A DNA stretch of 64,000 nt, taken from NCBI GenBank assembly GCA_017619755.1, contig JAFZRU010000030.1:19189-83188 (forward strand), in the 5' to 3' direction. Below are positions 14,313-23,518 of this stretch, in pieces. This DNA comes from Prevotella sp. GTDB taxonomy: Bacteria; Bacteroidota; Bacteroidia; Bacteroidales; Bacteroidaceae. The first letter of the stretch is position 1; every line of letters starts with the position of its first letter. Both the position numbers and the translations under genes were made by a program. The notes beneath the pieces are model-generated. The model saw only the letters and a program-made list of their open reading frames with translations. It ran no database searches and was not told the DNA's origin.

Positions 14313-15179
14313 TCATTGGCCCAGGTAGGTTTTGAGGAGCTTGTTTTTGGTGTTGTGGCGCAGCCTCCTGATGGCTTTCTCCTTGATTTGCCTGACGCGC
14401 TCTCGTGTGAGGCCGTATTTCTCACCTATCTCCTCGAGGGTCATCTCTGGTTGGTTGATGCCGAAGAATGCCTCGATGATGCGCCGCTCTCGCTCGCTGA
14501 GCGTCAGCAGGGCGCGGTTGATTTCGTTGCGCAGCGACTCCATCACGAGTTCGGTGTCCGCCATGGGGGAGTCGGTGTTGGGTAGGATGTCGAGAAGGCT
14601 GTGTCCCTCCCCGTCGTCCACAAAGGGTGCATCCACGGAGATGTGCTTGGTGTTCACTTTCAGGGCATCCTCTATCTTGTCCTGGGGGAGGTCCACGCTT
14701 TCAGCTATCTCGTCAATGCTTGGGCGTCGCTCGTTCTCCTGCTCAAACTGGTTGAGGATCTTGTTGATTTTGTTCACCGAGCCCACTTGGTTGAGTGGCA
14801 ATCTCACGATGCGGCTTTGCTCTGCAATGGCTTGCAGGATGCTTTGTCGTATCCACCAGACGGCGTAGGAGATGAACTTGAAGCCCCTGGTTTCATCGAA
14901 CTTTTCCGCTGCCTTGATTAATCCCACGTTTCCCTCGTTGATGAGGTCGGGGAGGCTCAGGCCGTGGTTTTGATATTGTTTGGCCACAGAGACAACGAAA
15001 CGCAAGTTGGCACGGGTGAGTTTCTCCAATGCCTGTCGGTCGCCTTTCTTGATGCGTTGGGCGAGCTCCACCTCCTCCTCAACGGAAATCATCTCTTCAC
15101 GGCCTATTTCTTGCAAATACTTGTCAAGAGAAGCACTCTCTCGATTCGTAATTGATTGTGTGATTTTCAGTTGTCTCAT
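14313..15179 (-). CDS. rpoD: Primary sigma factor RpoD (sigma-ABfr type)
   Basis: The 288-residue sigma-70 has region 1.2 ([10 protein letters not shown]), region 2 ([33 protein letters not shown]), region 3 ([10 protein letters not shown]) and region 4 ([36 protein letters not shown]). It lacks the long N-terminal region 1.1 and the non-conserved insert, as expected for the Bacteroidetes housekeeping sigma, which reads the TTTG/TAnnTTTG promoters seen across this window. It has its own promoter and sits behind a terminator that closes htrA. Downstream same-strand genes may be partly co-transcribed with it. Confidence 0.95.
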   Translation of the reverse strand: MRQLKITQSITNRESASLDKYLQEIGREEMISVEEEVELAQRIKKGDRQALEKLTRANLRFVVSVAKQYQNHGLSLPDLINEGNVGLIKAAEKFDETRGFKFISYAVWWIRQSILQAIAEQSRIVRLPLNQVGSVNKINKILNQFEQENERRPSIDEIAESVDLPQDKIEDALKVNTKHISVDAPFVDDGEGHSLLDILPNTDSPMADTELVMESLRNEINRALLTLSERERRIIEAFFGINQPEMTLEEIGEKYGLTRERVRQIKEKAIRRLRHNTKNKLLKTYLGQ

Positions 15180-15201
15180 ATGGTATTAATCAAAGTGAGT
15201 G

Positions 15202-15233
15202 CAAAAATACGCATATTACGGGAAAAAAACAAA
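15202..15233 (-). promoter_or_regulatory. rpoD promoter
   Basis: On the minus strand, TTTG (15233-15230), a 20-nt spacer, and TATTTTTG (15209-15202). The -33 element lies inside the T-run of the htrA terminator. Confidence 0.75.
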
Positions 15234-15259
15234 CAAATGCGCAAATATTTGCGCATTTG
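15221..15259 (-). terminator. htrA terminator, 26-bp perfect palindrome
   Basis: A perfect 26-nt palindrome at 15234-15259, centred on AATATT, is followed on the minus strand by a T-rich run. It ends htrA transcription and overlaps the rpoD -33 box. Confidence 0.8.
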
Positions 15260-15318
15260 CTCGTTTTTAGGGTGCTTTTACGCCTTTTGAAGGTGGTTTG
15301 TGTGTCCTTGTCTGCGGG

Positions 15319-16755
15319 TCATTCTCCAAGAGGCACGGCAAAGTACTTTTTCTTCCCGGTGGGGTAGATGCCTTGGATGATGAGCACTGGGTCTTTTCCA
15401 GTGGAGGCGTCTTTCACCACTTTCTGGATGTCATCGACGGTCTTCATAGGCTCGTCGTTCACCTTCTGAATGATGAAGCCCTTGGCCACGCCCTCTTCCT
15501 GAAGCTTGCCTTTGCCTATCTTGATGACTTCAAGGCCGTAGGTGATGCCCAACTGCTTTTTCTGGTCTTCGGTGATTTCACGGAAGTTGGCTCCGAGGAT
15601 GTCAAGGTCGGCGGTCTTCACCACGTCGGTGGTGCCTTGCATATTCTTCAGTGTCACCGTCTTCTCCTTCTTGGCTTTCTTGTGCAGGTATGTCACTTTC
15701 ACCTTGTCGCCCGGACGCTTGTTGGCCAGGATTTCCTGCAACTCTGCCATCTTCGTCACTTTCTTACCGTCGATGGCGGTCACCACGTCGCCCTCTTGCA
15801 GTCCGGCCTCGGCACCAGCTCCGTTCTCTTCCACTTTCTGCACATAGACGCCTTCGTTGATACCGAGGTCAACCTCCTCGCCGTTGGCTTTCTGATTGTC
15901 GATGTATCGATGTGCGTCCATGCCGGAGATGGCGAGGACGGCACGCTGCACGGTGCCATATTGCTTGAGGTCGCTCACCACCTTGTTCATAATGGTGGTG
16001 GGGATGGCGAAGCCGTATCCGCTGTAGCTTCCGGTCTGCGAATAAAGCATGGCGTTGATGCCCACCAGTTCACCCTGTGTGTTGACCAAGGCTCCACCGG
16101 AGTTGCCTTGGTTGATGGCGGCGTCAGTTTGGATGAAGGATTCCACGCCGTTGGCGTAGAGTGAGCGTGCCTTGGCGCTGACGATGCCGGCGGTCACTGT
16201 AGAGTTGAGGTTGAATGGGTTGCCCACGGCGATGACCCATTCACCGATTTTCAGTTTCTCAGAGTCTCCCACCACGAGGAAGGGGAGGTTTTTTCCATCG
16301 ACTTTGATGAGAGCCAGGTCGGAGGTTTTGTCGGTACCGATGATTCTGGCGGAGAATTCGCGGTTGTCGTTGAGTGTTACAGTGAGTTCGTCTGCTCCCT
16401 CCACCACGTGGTTGTTGGTGACGATGAAGCCGTCGGCGGAGATGATGACGCCGGAGCCGCTGGCTTCCCTTTTGGGTGTTTGCACCTTCCGTTGCTGCTT
16501 TTGCCCGTTTCCGGGATTGCCGAAGAAACCGAACGGGTCGGAGAAGAAGCCTCCGAAGGGGTCTTCCACCTCGACGGTGGTGATTTTGGAGTTTTGCACA
16601 TACTTGATATGCACCACGGCCGGAACGGCCTTTTCAGCGGCATAGGTCAAATCGACGGGGCCGGCGACAACTGGTGATGCTTGGCAGCCGAAGGCCGTCA
16701 CGGCGAAGAGGAGGGTCATGGCCCAGTACCTCATACTCTGATTGTCTTTTTTCAT
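15319..16755 (-). CDS. degP: Periplasmic serine protease/chaperone HtrA (DegP/DegQ type)
   Basis: The 478-residue protein has an N-terminal signal segment (YWAMTLLFAVTAFG, then C-Q-A-S), a trypsin-like domain with catalytic triad His116 (TNNHVVEG), Asp146 (SDLALI) and Ser219 (GNSGGAL), and two PDZ domains (about 265-365 and 385-478). A glycine/phenylalanine-rich LA-like loop (DPFGGFFSDPFGFFGNPGN) lies before the protease strand. HtrA degrades or refolds misfolded envelope proteins. The Cys near residue 24 could be lipidated, but the lipobox is imperfect. Its leader includes a -7 box at 16861-16868, and transcription ends at the palindrome upstream of rpoD. Confidence 0.95.
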   Translation of the reverse strand: MKKDNQSMRYWAMTLLFAVTAFGCQASPVVAGPVDLTYAAEKAVPAVVHIKYVQNSKITTVEVEDPFGGFFSDPFGFFGNPGNGQKQQRKVQTPKREASGSGVIISADGFIVTNNHVVEGADELTVTLNDNREFSARIIGTDKTSDLALIKVDGKNLPFLVVGDSEKLKIGEWVIAVGNPFNLNSTVTAGIVSAKARSLYANGVESFIQTDAAINQGNSGGALVNTQGELVGINAMLYSQTGSYSGYGFAIPTTIMNKVVSDLKQYGTVQRAVLAISGMDAHRYIDNQKANGEEVDLGINEGVYVQKVEENGAGAEAGLQEGDVVTAIDGKKVTKMAELQEILANKRPGDKVKVTYLHKKAKKEKTVTLKNMQGTTDVVKTADLDILGANFREITEDQKKQLGITYGLEVIKIGKGKLQEEGVAKGFIIQKVNDEPMKTVDDIQKVVKDASTGKDPVLIIQGIYPTGKKKYFAVPLGE

Positions 16756-16860
16756 TGTTTTTGGTTTTTATTTATTTTATGTTGATACTTGTTTGCTTTG
16801 TTGTTGTCGTTGCTTCCTTGAGGCTTGTCAACGACGGGGTATAACCCGCTTTGTCATGTG

Positions 16861-16868
16861 CAAATTTA
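16861..16868 (-). promoter_or_regulatory. -7 box of htrA
   Basis: The minus-strand sequence TAAATTTG fits TAnnTTTG and gives a leader of about 100 nt. No matching -33 box at standard spacing. Confidence 0.5.
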
Positions 16869-17206
16869 GACCCAATTTTTGTTAATCTGCCATTTCACCC
16901 CAAATATTTGTCCTCTTTTAACAATCATTCTATTCCTATTAACTATCATTTGGTTGTTTTAAATACTATTTTACGTTTCTTCACGTCATGCAAGCCTTTG
17001 TTGGCATGTCATTTTGTCACTCCTTTTCTGTCTTTTCAACTATGGTGGCTTGGCATGGACTGTTGATGTGTCGCAAATGGTACAAGGAAGGTGTTGAAAT
17101 GGTTCTTCGCTCCTTGGAAAGGGGTGGAGGTGTTATAAAAATAGGTAAAAGTCAAGTCGAAATGTTTTTTTCCCGATTTTCAGCCCATTGTTTCGAAATT
17201 TTTTCA

Positions 17207-17214
17207 TATTTTTG
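17207..17214 (+). promoter_or_regulatory. -7 box of the C10 protease gene
   Basis: TATTTTTG fits the consensus. It lies inside the longest open frame, which shows that translation starts downstream, at 17237 or 17255. Confidence 0.6.
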
Positions 17215-17254
17215 TCGGTCAATATTACTATTCCTAATGGAAAATGTTTCCGAC

Positions 17255-20200
17255 ATGAGAAAAAAGGTAACGACATCCCTTCTTCTGCTATGGGTCGCCA
17301 CGACACTCGTGGCGGGTCCTGTCACCCGGAGCCAGGCTTTGGGCAAGGCGAAGGAGTGGGTCGCCCGTTTTGCCAAGAACGGTGCGTCGGAACGACTCTC
17401 ATGCAAGGCAGAACGGGTGGACAACCTGCCATGTTATGCTTTCGACATCGGACAAGGCGAGGGGTTTGTCATCATGGCCGGTGACGACCGTCTTACTTCC
17501 GTTTTGGGATATGCCGAAACCGGCAGTTTCGACTTACAGGCCATGCCCCCGGCTCTGAAGGCGTGGCTAAGGGCTTGTGGGGAGGAGTTGGAAGGTCTCG
17601 ACAATGGTTCTGACGGTGCGGCCTCCCGCCCCGTCAGGGTGGTGGAGCATACGCGTGGTGCCATTGCTCCGATGGTGTCCTGCACGTGGAACCAACAGGA
17701 GCCTTACTCCAACAACTGCCCTGATTTCAAGAATGAGGGGAAGTGTGCCACCGGTTGCGTGGCTACTGCCATGGCTCAGTTGTTGTATTATTACCGAGAC
17801 CAAAACGTGAAAACCATCCAGGAGGCCATCGCCTCTTACACATGTGCCACCAACTGGTCGGGATATGGCAAGATATCCGTTCCGGGGGTGGCCAAAGGCA
17901 CGGCTATTGACTGGGACCACCTCCTTGCTGTGTATAACGGAACGGAGACAGCGGAGGAAACGGAGGCAGTGGCCAATCTGATGTTTTATTGTGCCGCATC
18001 CGTCAAGACGGAGTTCATGGGTGCTTCCAGCGGAAATTCCTCCGCCAGCAATAACAACATCCCCATTGCCTTGAAAAAACAGTTTGGCTTCTCCAAAGAG
18101 TGCTGCCTCAAGGATCGCTCCACATTCGCCATCTCTCAATGGGAGGAGATGGTTTACGATGAGTTGAAGGCCGGTCGCCCCGTCATTTACACAGGAAGGT
18201 CGGAGAGCGTCGCTCATTGTTTTATCGTGGATGGATACGACGGCGACGGTCTCTTCCATATCAATTGGGGATGGGGAGGGCTATACAACGGCTATTACAG
18301 CCTCTCCACCCTTTCGTGCGTGGAAGGCAGCACCACCAAGGGCTATACCATGTCGCAGTACGCCATTTTCGGTGCGCGACCGGCGGGGGCTGCTGACGAG
18401 TATGCTACGTTGTCTGCCTCCGGCTTGTCTCTTTCCGGCTCCACGCTTTCCTTCACCATGACCAACTATTCTGGCGTGGCCGACAATTTCAAGTTCGGAG
18501 TGGCCGCCGTGCTTGACGACGGCTCACTCGCATTGCTCAAGCAGTCCTCTTCCTACATTTATATGGCTGACAGGACCAAGCGGTCTGTCTCCTTCACATT
18601 GGCGAAGACCAACTTGTCTTCGCTTCAAAAGGGAGAATACCGGGTGGCCCCCGTCTTCTGCCGCAAGGGTGACGATGAGTGGAAGTTGGCTGACTGTTCT
18701 CTTGAATATTCTTTTTGGCTCTTGTGGGACGGCTCTACATTCACCCTGTCATACAACTCACCCAACAGCGGGAGGGTGTTTTCTGCTTCCGGTTTCCAAT
18801 TCCCCGCCAATCCCGTGAAGGGGATGAAGGTGCCGGTGAGCATGACGCTCTCGTGTTCCAGCGGTGAGTACAGTAGCGAGGTGTATCTCTTTGCCAGCAC
18901 CACAACTACAGCCACCACTTATGATAGCAAGACCGGCGTGTATCTGAAGGATGGCGAGCAATGCGACGTCTCCCTCTATTTCTCGCCGACGAAAACAGGC
19001 ACCTACAACGTATGGGTGGCCACTGACGCTAATGGCCAGAATTCCATCGGGTCGTGTAAGATAAAGGTGACAGAGGCCGGCACGGGGGGCGAATTGTCTG
19101 TTGCGAGTTTTACGGTGGACAACGCTGTGACTTCCGGAGAGTGGAACACCGTTTACGGCAAGGTGCTACAAGGCACCATCACGCTCAAGAACATAGGATC
19201 CTCGCTGTATTCCGAAATCATCACCATCTGGCTCATGAAGGGCGCCACCAAGAGTTATTATTTGGGAAGCACCAGCGACAAGCAACTCATCACGTTGGCC
19301 CCGGGTGAGAGCACGACCATCCACTACGCCTACGATGAAGGTGAGACTGGCAACTATTACCAATTGTGGCTGATGAAGGGAAGTGCCATCATCACCAACG
19401 GAAAGGTGAGGTTTTTCGAACTGGTGCCTTGCGTCACCATTTATGACAGCGAGGGACGTTACACGATGGTGAAGCCGACGAAAACCTTCACCGTGCCACA
19501 GGATGCGACAGCCATTGACCTTGATGGTGCCGGTGTGAGTACCGTGAAGCCCAACAGCAACCCCAACACCTTGTATTTCATAGGGGGGACCGACGCCACG
19601 CCTTCTGGTTTGAAGGGATGTAACTTGGTGAAGGCCGGCGTGGCGGAGCGAGTGACGCTTTCCGATGGATACGATTTCTTCACCCCCATGGGTTTCCATG
19701 CTGCTGACATCTCCTACACTCGCACGCCTCAGCTGCAGACATCGGGCAAAGGCGGTTGGGAGACGATAGTGCTGCCCTTCCCCGTGGAGGAGGTGACCAA
19801 CGTCACCGACGGGAGGGTCATTGACTGGTATCACAGCTCTGATGATATCGGCAAGGATTTCTGGCTCAAGGAGTATGCTTTACAGGATACGGAGAGTGGA
19901 AAGGTGTTTTTCAACCATGTGGAACAGTTCCGCCCGCATGTGCCTTACATCATCGCCGTGCCTTCCGACAGATGGGGCGAGGATCACGACCTCACCGGAA
20001 AGAAACTGCGCTTCCATGCCACGGACGTGGAGGTGGGGGCCGATGCCAAACTCATGGTGACGTCGAGTGTCTATCGCTTCGAAGGCACTTACGCGGAGAC
20101 AGCGATGGACAACATCTACATTCTCAACAGCCAAGGCTCTTCGTTCATATACACAGCACAGTCCGTTCTGACACCATTCAGGGCATGTTTCCGACCGACG

Positions 20201-20404
20201 GGGGGAAGCGTGGCTCATTCCTCCTTGGCCATCGGCGACTTCTCCTTGGCAGACGGTGTCGAGGAGGTGGAGTGCATGGCTCCATCGGTGGACATTTACA
20301 GCATCAGTGGTATGAAAGTGGCCACGATGGACGGCACCAACGGATTGGCCGGTCTGCCCAAGGGGGTGTATGTGGTGAATGGACGGAAGCGGGTGGTGAG
20401 ATGA
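17255..20404 (+). CDS. C10-family cysteine protease (streptopain-like) with sorting tail
   Basis: About 1,049 residues. A signal peptide (MRKKVTTSLLLLWVATTLVAG) is followed by a prodomain with TRSQALGKAKEWV, as in Spi/C10 propeptides. The C10 peptidase domain has the catalytic cysteine in CATGCVATAMAQLLYYY near residue 167 and the catalytic histidine in AHCFIVDGYDGDG near residue 320, followed by FHINWGWGG. Several beta-rich modules follow, and a C-terminal tail DIYSISGMKVATMDG...LPKGVYVVNGRK resembles type IX secretion sorting domains. Homologues are secreted proteases of oral and gut Bacteroidales related to SpeB, interpain and periodontain. An in-frame ATG at 17237 is an alternative start. 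Confidence 0.9.
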   Translation: MRKKVTTSLLLLWVATTLVAGPVTRSQALGKAKEWVARFAKNGASERLSCKAERVDNLPCYAFDIGQGEGFVIMAGDDRLTSVLGYAETGSFDLQAMPPALKAWLRACGEELEGLDNGSDGAASRPVRVVEHTRGAIAPMVSCTWNQQEPYSNNCPDFKNEGKCATGCVATAMAQLLYYYRDQNVKTIQEAIASYTCATNWSGYGKISVPGVAKGTAIDWDHLLAVYNGTETAEETEAVANLMFYCAASVKTEFMGASSGNSSASNNNIPIALKKQFGFSKECCLKDRSTFAISQWEEMVYDELKAGRPVIYTGRSESVAHCFIVDGYDGDGLFHINWGWGGLYNGYYSLSTLSCVEGSTTKGYTMSQYAIFGARPAGAADEYATLSASGLSLSGSTLSFTMTNYSGVADNFKFGVAAVLDDGSLALLKQSSSYIYMADRTKRSVSFTLAKTNLSSLQKGEYRVAPVFCRKGDDEWKLADCSLEYSFWLLWDGSTFTLSYNSPNSGRVFSASGFQFPANPVKGMKVPVSMTLSCSSGEYSSEVYLFASTTTTATTYDSKTGVYLKDGEQCDVSLYFSPTKTGTYNVWVATDANGQNSIGSCKIKVTEAGTGGELSVASFTVDNAVTSGEWNTVYGKVLQGTITLKNIGSSLYSEIITIWLMKGATKSYYLGSTSDKQLITLAPGESTTIHYAYDEGETGNYYQLWLMKGSAIITNGKVRFFELVPCVTIYDSEGRYTMVKPTKTFTVPQDATAIDLDGAGVSTVKPNSNPNTLYFIGGTDATPSGLKGCNLVKAGVAERVTLSDGYDFFTPMGFHAADISYTRTPQLQTSGKGGWETIVLPFPVEEVTNVTDGRVIDWYHSSDDIGKDFWLKEYALQDTESGKVFFNHVEQFRPHVPYIIAVPSDRWGEDHDLTGKKLRFHATDVEVGADAKLMVTSSVYRFEGTYAETAMDNIYILNSQGSSFIYTAQSVLTPFRACFRPTGGSVAHSSLAIGDFSLADGVEEVECMAPSVDIYSISGMKVATMDGTNGLAGLPKGVYVVNGRKRVVR

Positions 20405-20452
20405 CTTCGGCTTGCACGATGTGGCATGTCGGGGATATGATAAGGAAATTAT

Positions 20453-20488
20453 ATTAATAAGGAAATATGAATTAATAAGGAAATATGA
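20453..20488 (+). repeat. 18-bp tandem duplication of a start region
   Basis: Two identical copies of ATTAATAAGGAAATATGA (20453-20470, 20471-20488) carry the AAGGA-like signal and an ATG. The second ATG (20485) starts the phosphoesterase gene. The first opens a two-codon frame that stops at once. A partial third copy (ATATGATAAGGAAATTAT) precedes them. Confidence 0.8.
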
Positions 20489-22395
20489 AAATTGGAATAT
20501 TCAAGATGGTGGCTGTTGTCGCCATGGGGTGGTGCTCCATGCATGCCGGAGCACAGCAATTGTCAATGAGCGGAAACAAGGAGTCGTTTGCACCGGGCGA
20601 TGACATAGCCATCAACTACGAGGGTGCCGCCAAGGGCGACAAGATACTGCTCTATCACAACTTGGCCATGCTTCCCTTGAAGGAGAAGGGTGTGACGGCA
20701 GCCGACAAAGGGGTGTATCAAGTGGCTGCCCCGCTTCAGTTTGGCGACTACCGGGCTGTCCTGGTGAACAAGGACGATATGGAGATGTCGCAGGTGTCTT
20801 TTGTCGTGGAGGAAGAACCGCTTCCCACCGAGGGTCATCGGGTCTGCCTTCTTTCCGACATACACGTGTTGAATCCCGAATTGGTGGAAAATCTTGACAA
20901 CTATTATTTCGTGAGGGAAATGGGCAACAACAGGAAATTGCAGGTGCAAAGTTATGAGATTTTTTGCGCTTACATCGACACCATCAAGGCGCTCAAGCCG
21001 GAACTGCTGCTCATCCCGGGTGACTTGACGAAGGATGGGGAGGTGCTCAGCCATCAGTGCGTGGCACAGAAATTGCAGGAACTGTTCGACATGGGCATTC
21101 CCACCCTCGTCATCCCCGGCAACCATGACATGGAGAACGAACAGGGTTTTCACTACACGATGGACGGGCGTGAGAATGCAGAGACAGCCACACCGGAGAC
21201 CTTCGAGCAGATATACTGGAATTTCGGATACAAAGACCCCCTCGCACGCGACCCCAACTCCTTGTCATACGTCTGCGAACCCATCGATGGGTTGCGCTTC
21301 ATCGGCATCGACGACTGCCGCATCCCCAGCCGTGGCGATACGAAAAAGGGCATTGCCGAATATGGACGCATTCTTCCAGAGACTTTGGAGTGGGTGTTGG
21401 AGCAGGCCGACAAGGCCTCTGATGAGGGGAAGGTGGTGATAGCCGCCGTGCATCACCAGATGCTGCAGCACTACGTGGACCAGGAGAAGCTCATGGAGAC
21501 CTCCGCCACGGAGAAAGGCGACAGCATTGCCCGTCTCTTCGCCGACCACGGCATCAGGGTGGTGCTCACAGGGCACATGCACATGCCCGATGTCTCCAAA
21601 ATCAAGGGCTTCACCACAGACAACACCATCACCGAAATCAGTTCCTCATCCCCCATATCCTATCCCAGCCAGTTCCGCGTGCTGACCATCAGCAACGACT
21701 TGGCCACCATGAGGGTGGATACGCGCTCGTTGAAAGCCACGGAGAGCCTCCCCAACCTGCAACAGGCGGCAAAGGATAAAATCGATGAGACGCTCGATAC
21801 TTCCATCAGCCAACTCACCTACCGTTACATGTCCACTTTCAACGCCATGCTCAAGGACTTGGCTTCCATTCCCGACTTTGCCCACATCATTGACGACGTG
21901 CCTACGGATGTCAACGAATTGTCCGCCATTGCTTTGGAGGCGTTTGGAGAGACCTTGCGCAAGGTGATTTACACCCACGCGGAGGCCAACGAGCATCTCA
22001 AGGATGCCGCCAAGGTCGTCCTCGAACAGTTGGAGGATGACTGCGACACGGCTTGCAATCTCATTTTCGACCAGCAGAACGAGAGCACACGCGCTTTCCT
22101 TTCATACGCCATGTATGGATACATGCTTGAAATGGGAGAGCCGGCCATCAAGAGCATGCTTAGCGACACCTCCTATCTTGGCACGTCGATGGCCGACCAG
22201 ACCGACGATCTCTACCTCACCGTCGCCTTGAAGGACGTGGATGAAGGGGTGGCGTCGGTGCTGGCGCATGGGGAGGGCATCAAGGGCGTGTACAGCATTA
22301 CTGGTCAAGCAGCTGGAAATTCGGTGGCTGGCTTGCCCAAAGGTGTTTACATCGTATGGAAGGACGGGAAGGCTCGTAAAGTGACGGTGAAGTGA
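20485..22395 (+). CDS. Secreted calcineurin-like metallophosphoesterase with sorting tail
   Basis: The 636-residue protein has a signal peptide (FKMVAVVAMGWCSMHAGA), an N-terminal beta domain to about residue 110, then a metallophosphoesterase domain: LLSDIH (about 124), PGDLTKDG (about 180), PGNHDMEN (about 212), AAVHHQ (about 331) and LTGHMHMPD (about 361), supplying the two-metal ligands. A helical region follows. The last 40 residues, GVYSITGQAAGNSVAGLPKGVYIVWKDGKARK, match the sorting tail seen in three other places in this window. Likely an exported phosphodiesterase or phosphatase. The substrate is unknown. The gene follows the C10 protease by 80 nt. Confidence 0.88.
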   Translation: MKIGIFKMVAVVAMGWCSMHAGAQQLSMSGNKESFAPGDDIAINYEGAAKGDKILLYHNLAMLPLKEKGVTAADKGVYQVAAPLQFGDYRAVLVNKDDMEMSQVSFVVEEEPLPTEGHRVCLLSDIHVLNPELVENLDNYYFVREMGNNRKLQVQSYEIFCAYIDTIKALKPELLLIPGDLTKDGEVLSHQCVAQKLQELFDMGIPTLVIPGNHDMENEQGFHYTMDGRENAETATPETFEQIYWNFGYKDPLARDPNSLSYVCEPIDGLRFIGIDDCRIPSRGDTKKGIAEYGRILPETLEWVLEQADKASDEGKVVIAAVHHQMLQHYVDQEKLMETSATEKGDSIARLFADHGIRVVLTGHMHMPDVSKIKGFTTDNTITEISSSSPISYPSQFRVLTISNDLATMRVDTRSLKATESLPNLQQAAKDKIDETLDTSISQLTYRYMSTFNAMLKDLASIPDFAHIIDDVPTDVNELSAIALEAFGETLRKVIYTHAEANEHLKDAAKVVLEQLEDDCDTACNLIFDQQNESTRAFLSYAMYGYMLEMGEPAIKSMLSDTSYLGTSMADQTDDLYLTVALKDVDEGVASVLAHGEGIKGVYSITGQAAGNSVAGLPKGVYIVWKDGKARKVTVK

Positions 22396-22443
22396 CAGGG
22401 CTGTCAGAGAACATTCGTATAATGACGCTTTCCAAGTACATCA

Positions 22444-23514
22444 TCACTCCCACCCGGTGATGCCTCGCAGGAAAGCGGTGAGCTCCTCGGCCATGAGTGC
22501 ATGGCGCCGCATGGAAGGATGCCCCACCGCCCCGCTGCCCAAGGAGCCGTCATCGGGGGTGAAGTCCATGCGATACACCTCGTAGTCACCTCGGGAGGCT
22601 GCGTCGGCAATGGCTGCATCGTGGGCCTCTTGGATGTCAAGGAGGCGCTTGGAGGTGCGGATGGCTCCAATGATGTAAACAATCTTGGCGTGGGGGTAAT
22701 GCTCGCGCAGGGTGATGGTGAAGTCCTTGAATGCCTGTGTGAGCCGTTCCTTGTCGTATTTTCCCACGGAGGTGTCGTTGCAGCCCAGGTTGACGCACAC
22801 CACGTCGGCCTGGAAGCGGGAGAAGTCCCACAACTCGCCGGAGGTGGTGTAGAATGTATGGGGATAGATGTTGGGCATGATTTCGTCGGGGATTTTCCCG
22901 GCATAATTGCGGTAGATGCCGATGCCGCTGCGGGCGCACACTTGGCATTGCGCTCCCAAGGCACGGGCGGTGCGGGCGGCATAGGTTTGGTAGAAATTCT
23001 GTTGACTGAAGAGGAATTTCTTCTCCGTGCCATTGCCCTCAATGCCGTAGCCGCAGGTGATGGAGTTGCCGATGAACTCTATCCTCCGCTCTGGGAGGAT
23101 GGGTCGTTCTACAAGGTGGCAGCCGTCGTCGAGGAAAAGACCATGAAACGTAGGCTTCTTGTAAAGGCCCTCTATTAAATAGGTGAGGGTGAGGCGGTGG
23201 TTGCCGTTGCCAAGTCCTCGTGCGAGGATAGTATTGGTTTGTCCTTTCTCCACTTTCACCTTGCGAGGTTCGAGGTTGTCCACTTCCACCATGAAATAGC
23301 CGCAGTCGGCATTGGTTTTCATTGCCGCCGACGTGCCGGTGAAAATGGCGTGTACTTGCACGCCGGGGTAGGTCCATGTGGCGGCACCGGGGTTGGCCTC
23401 CCAACTGATGCGCCCCACGTAGGCGAAGGCGGAGTCGGTGGCGGGGATGAAGGTGGTGGCACCGGCGGTGAGGCATGCCAAGGCAAGGAGGATGGTGAAG
23501 AATGTTTTCCTCAT
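22444..23514 (-). CDS. SGNH esterase, CE2-like acetyl-xylan esterase
   Basis: The 356-residue protein has a signal peptide (MRKTFFTILLALACLTAGA), an N-terminal jelly-roll domain (about 30-140, with ISWEANPGAATWTYPGVQV), and a SGNH hydrolase with the nucleophile in FIGNSITCGYG, block III in NLGCNDTS and a late GHPS histidine. Domain order and motifs match carbohydrate esterase family 2, which removes O-acetyl groups from xylan or other glycans. It lies 4 nt after the MBOAT gene, so the operon contains both glycan O-acetyl transfer and O-acetyl removal functions. Confidence 0.87.
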   Translation of the reverse strand: MRKTFFTILLALACLTAGATTFIPATDSAFAYVGRISWEANPGAATWTYPGVQVHAIFTGTSAAMKTNADCGYFMVEVDNLEPRKVKVEKGQTNTILARGLGNGNHRLTLTYLIEGLYKKPTFHGLFLDDGCHLVERPILPERRIEFIGNSITCGYGIEGNGTEKKFLFSQQNFYQTYAARTARALGAQCQVCARSGIGIYRNYAGKIPDEIMPNIYPHTFYTTSGELWDFSRFQADVVCVNLGCNDTSVGKYDKERLTQAFKDFTITLREHYPHAKIVYIIGAIRTSKRLLDIQEAHDAAIADAASRGDYEVYRMDFTPDDGSLGSGAVGHPSMRRHALMAEELTAFLRGITGWE

Positions 23515-23518
23515 GTGA

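Larger units (their letters stand above)
16756..17254. other. Divergent intergenic region between htrA and the C10 protease
   Basis: A 500-bp AT-rich gap. On the minus strand TAAATTTG (16868-16861) is the likely htrA -7 box. On the plus strand TATTTTTG (17207-17214) is the likely protease -7 box. An open frame continues leftward from the protease gene to 16988, but it is low-complexity and lies upstream of the promoter box, so I treat it as non-coding. Confidence 0.6.

Noticed and set aside
16988-17236. N-terminal extension of the C10 protease
   Set aside because: It crosses a promoter box and precedes a normal signal peptide.
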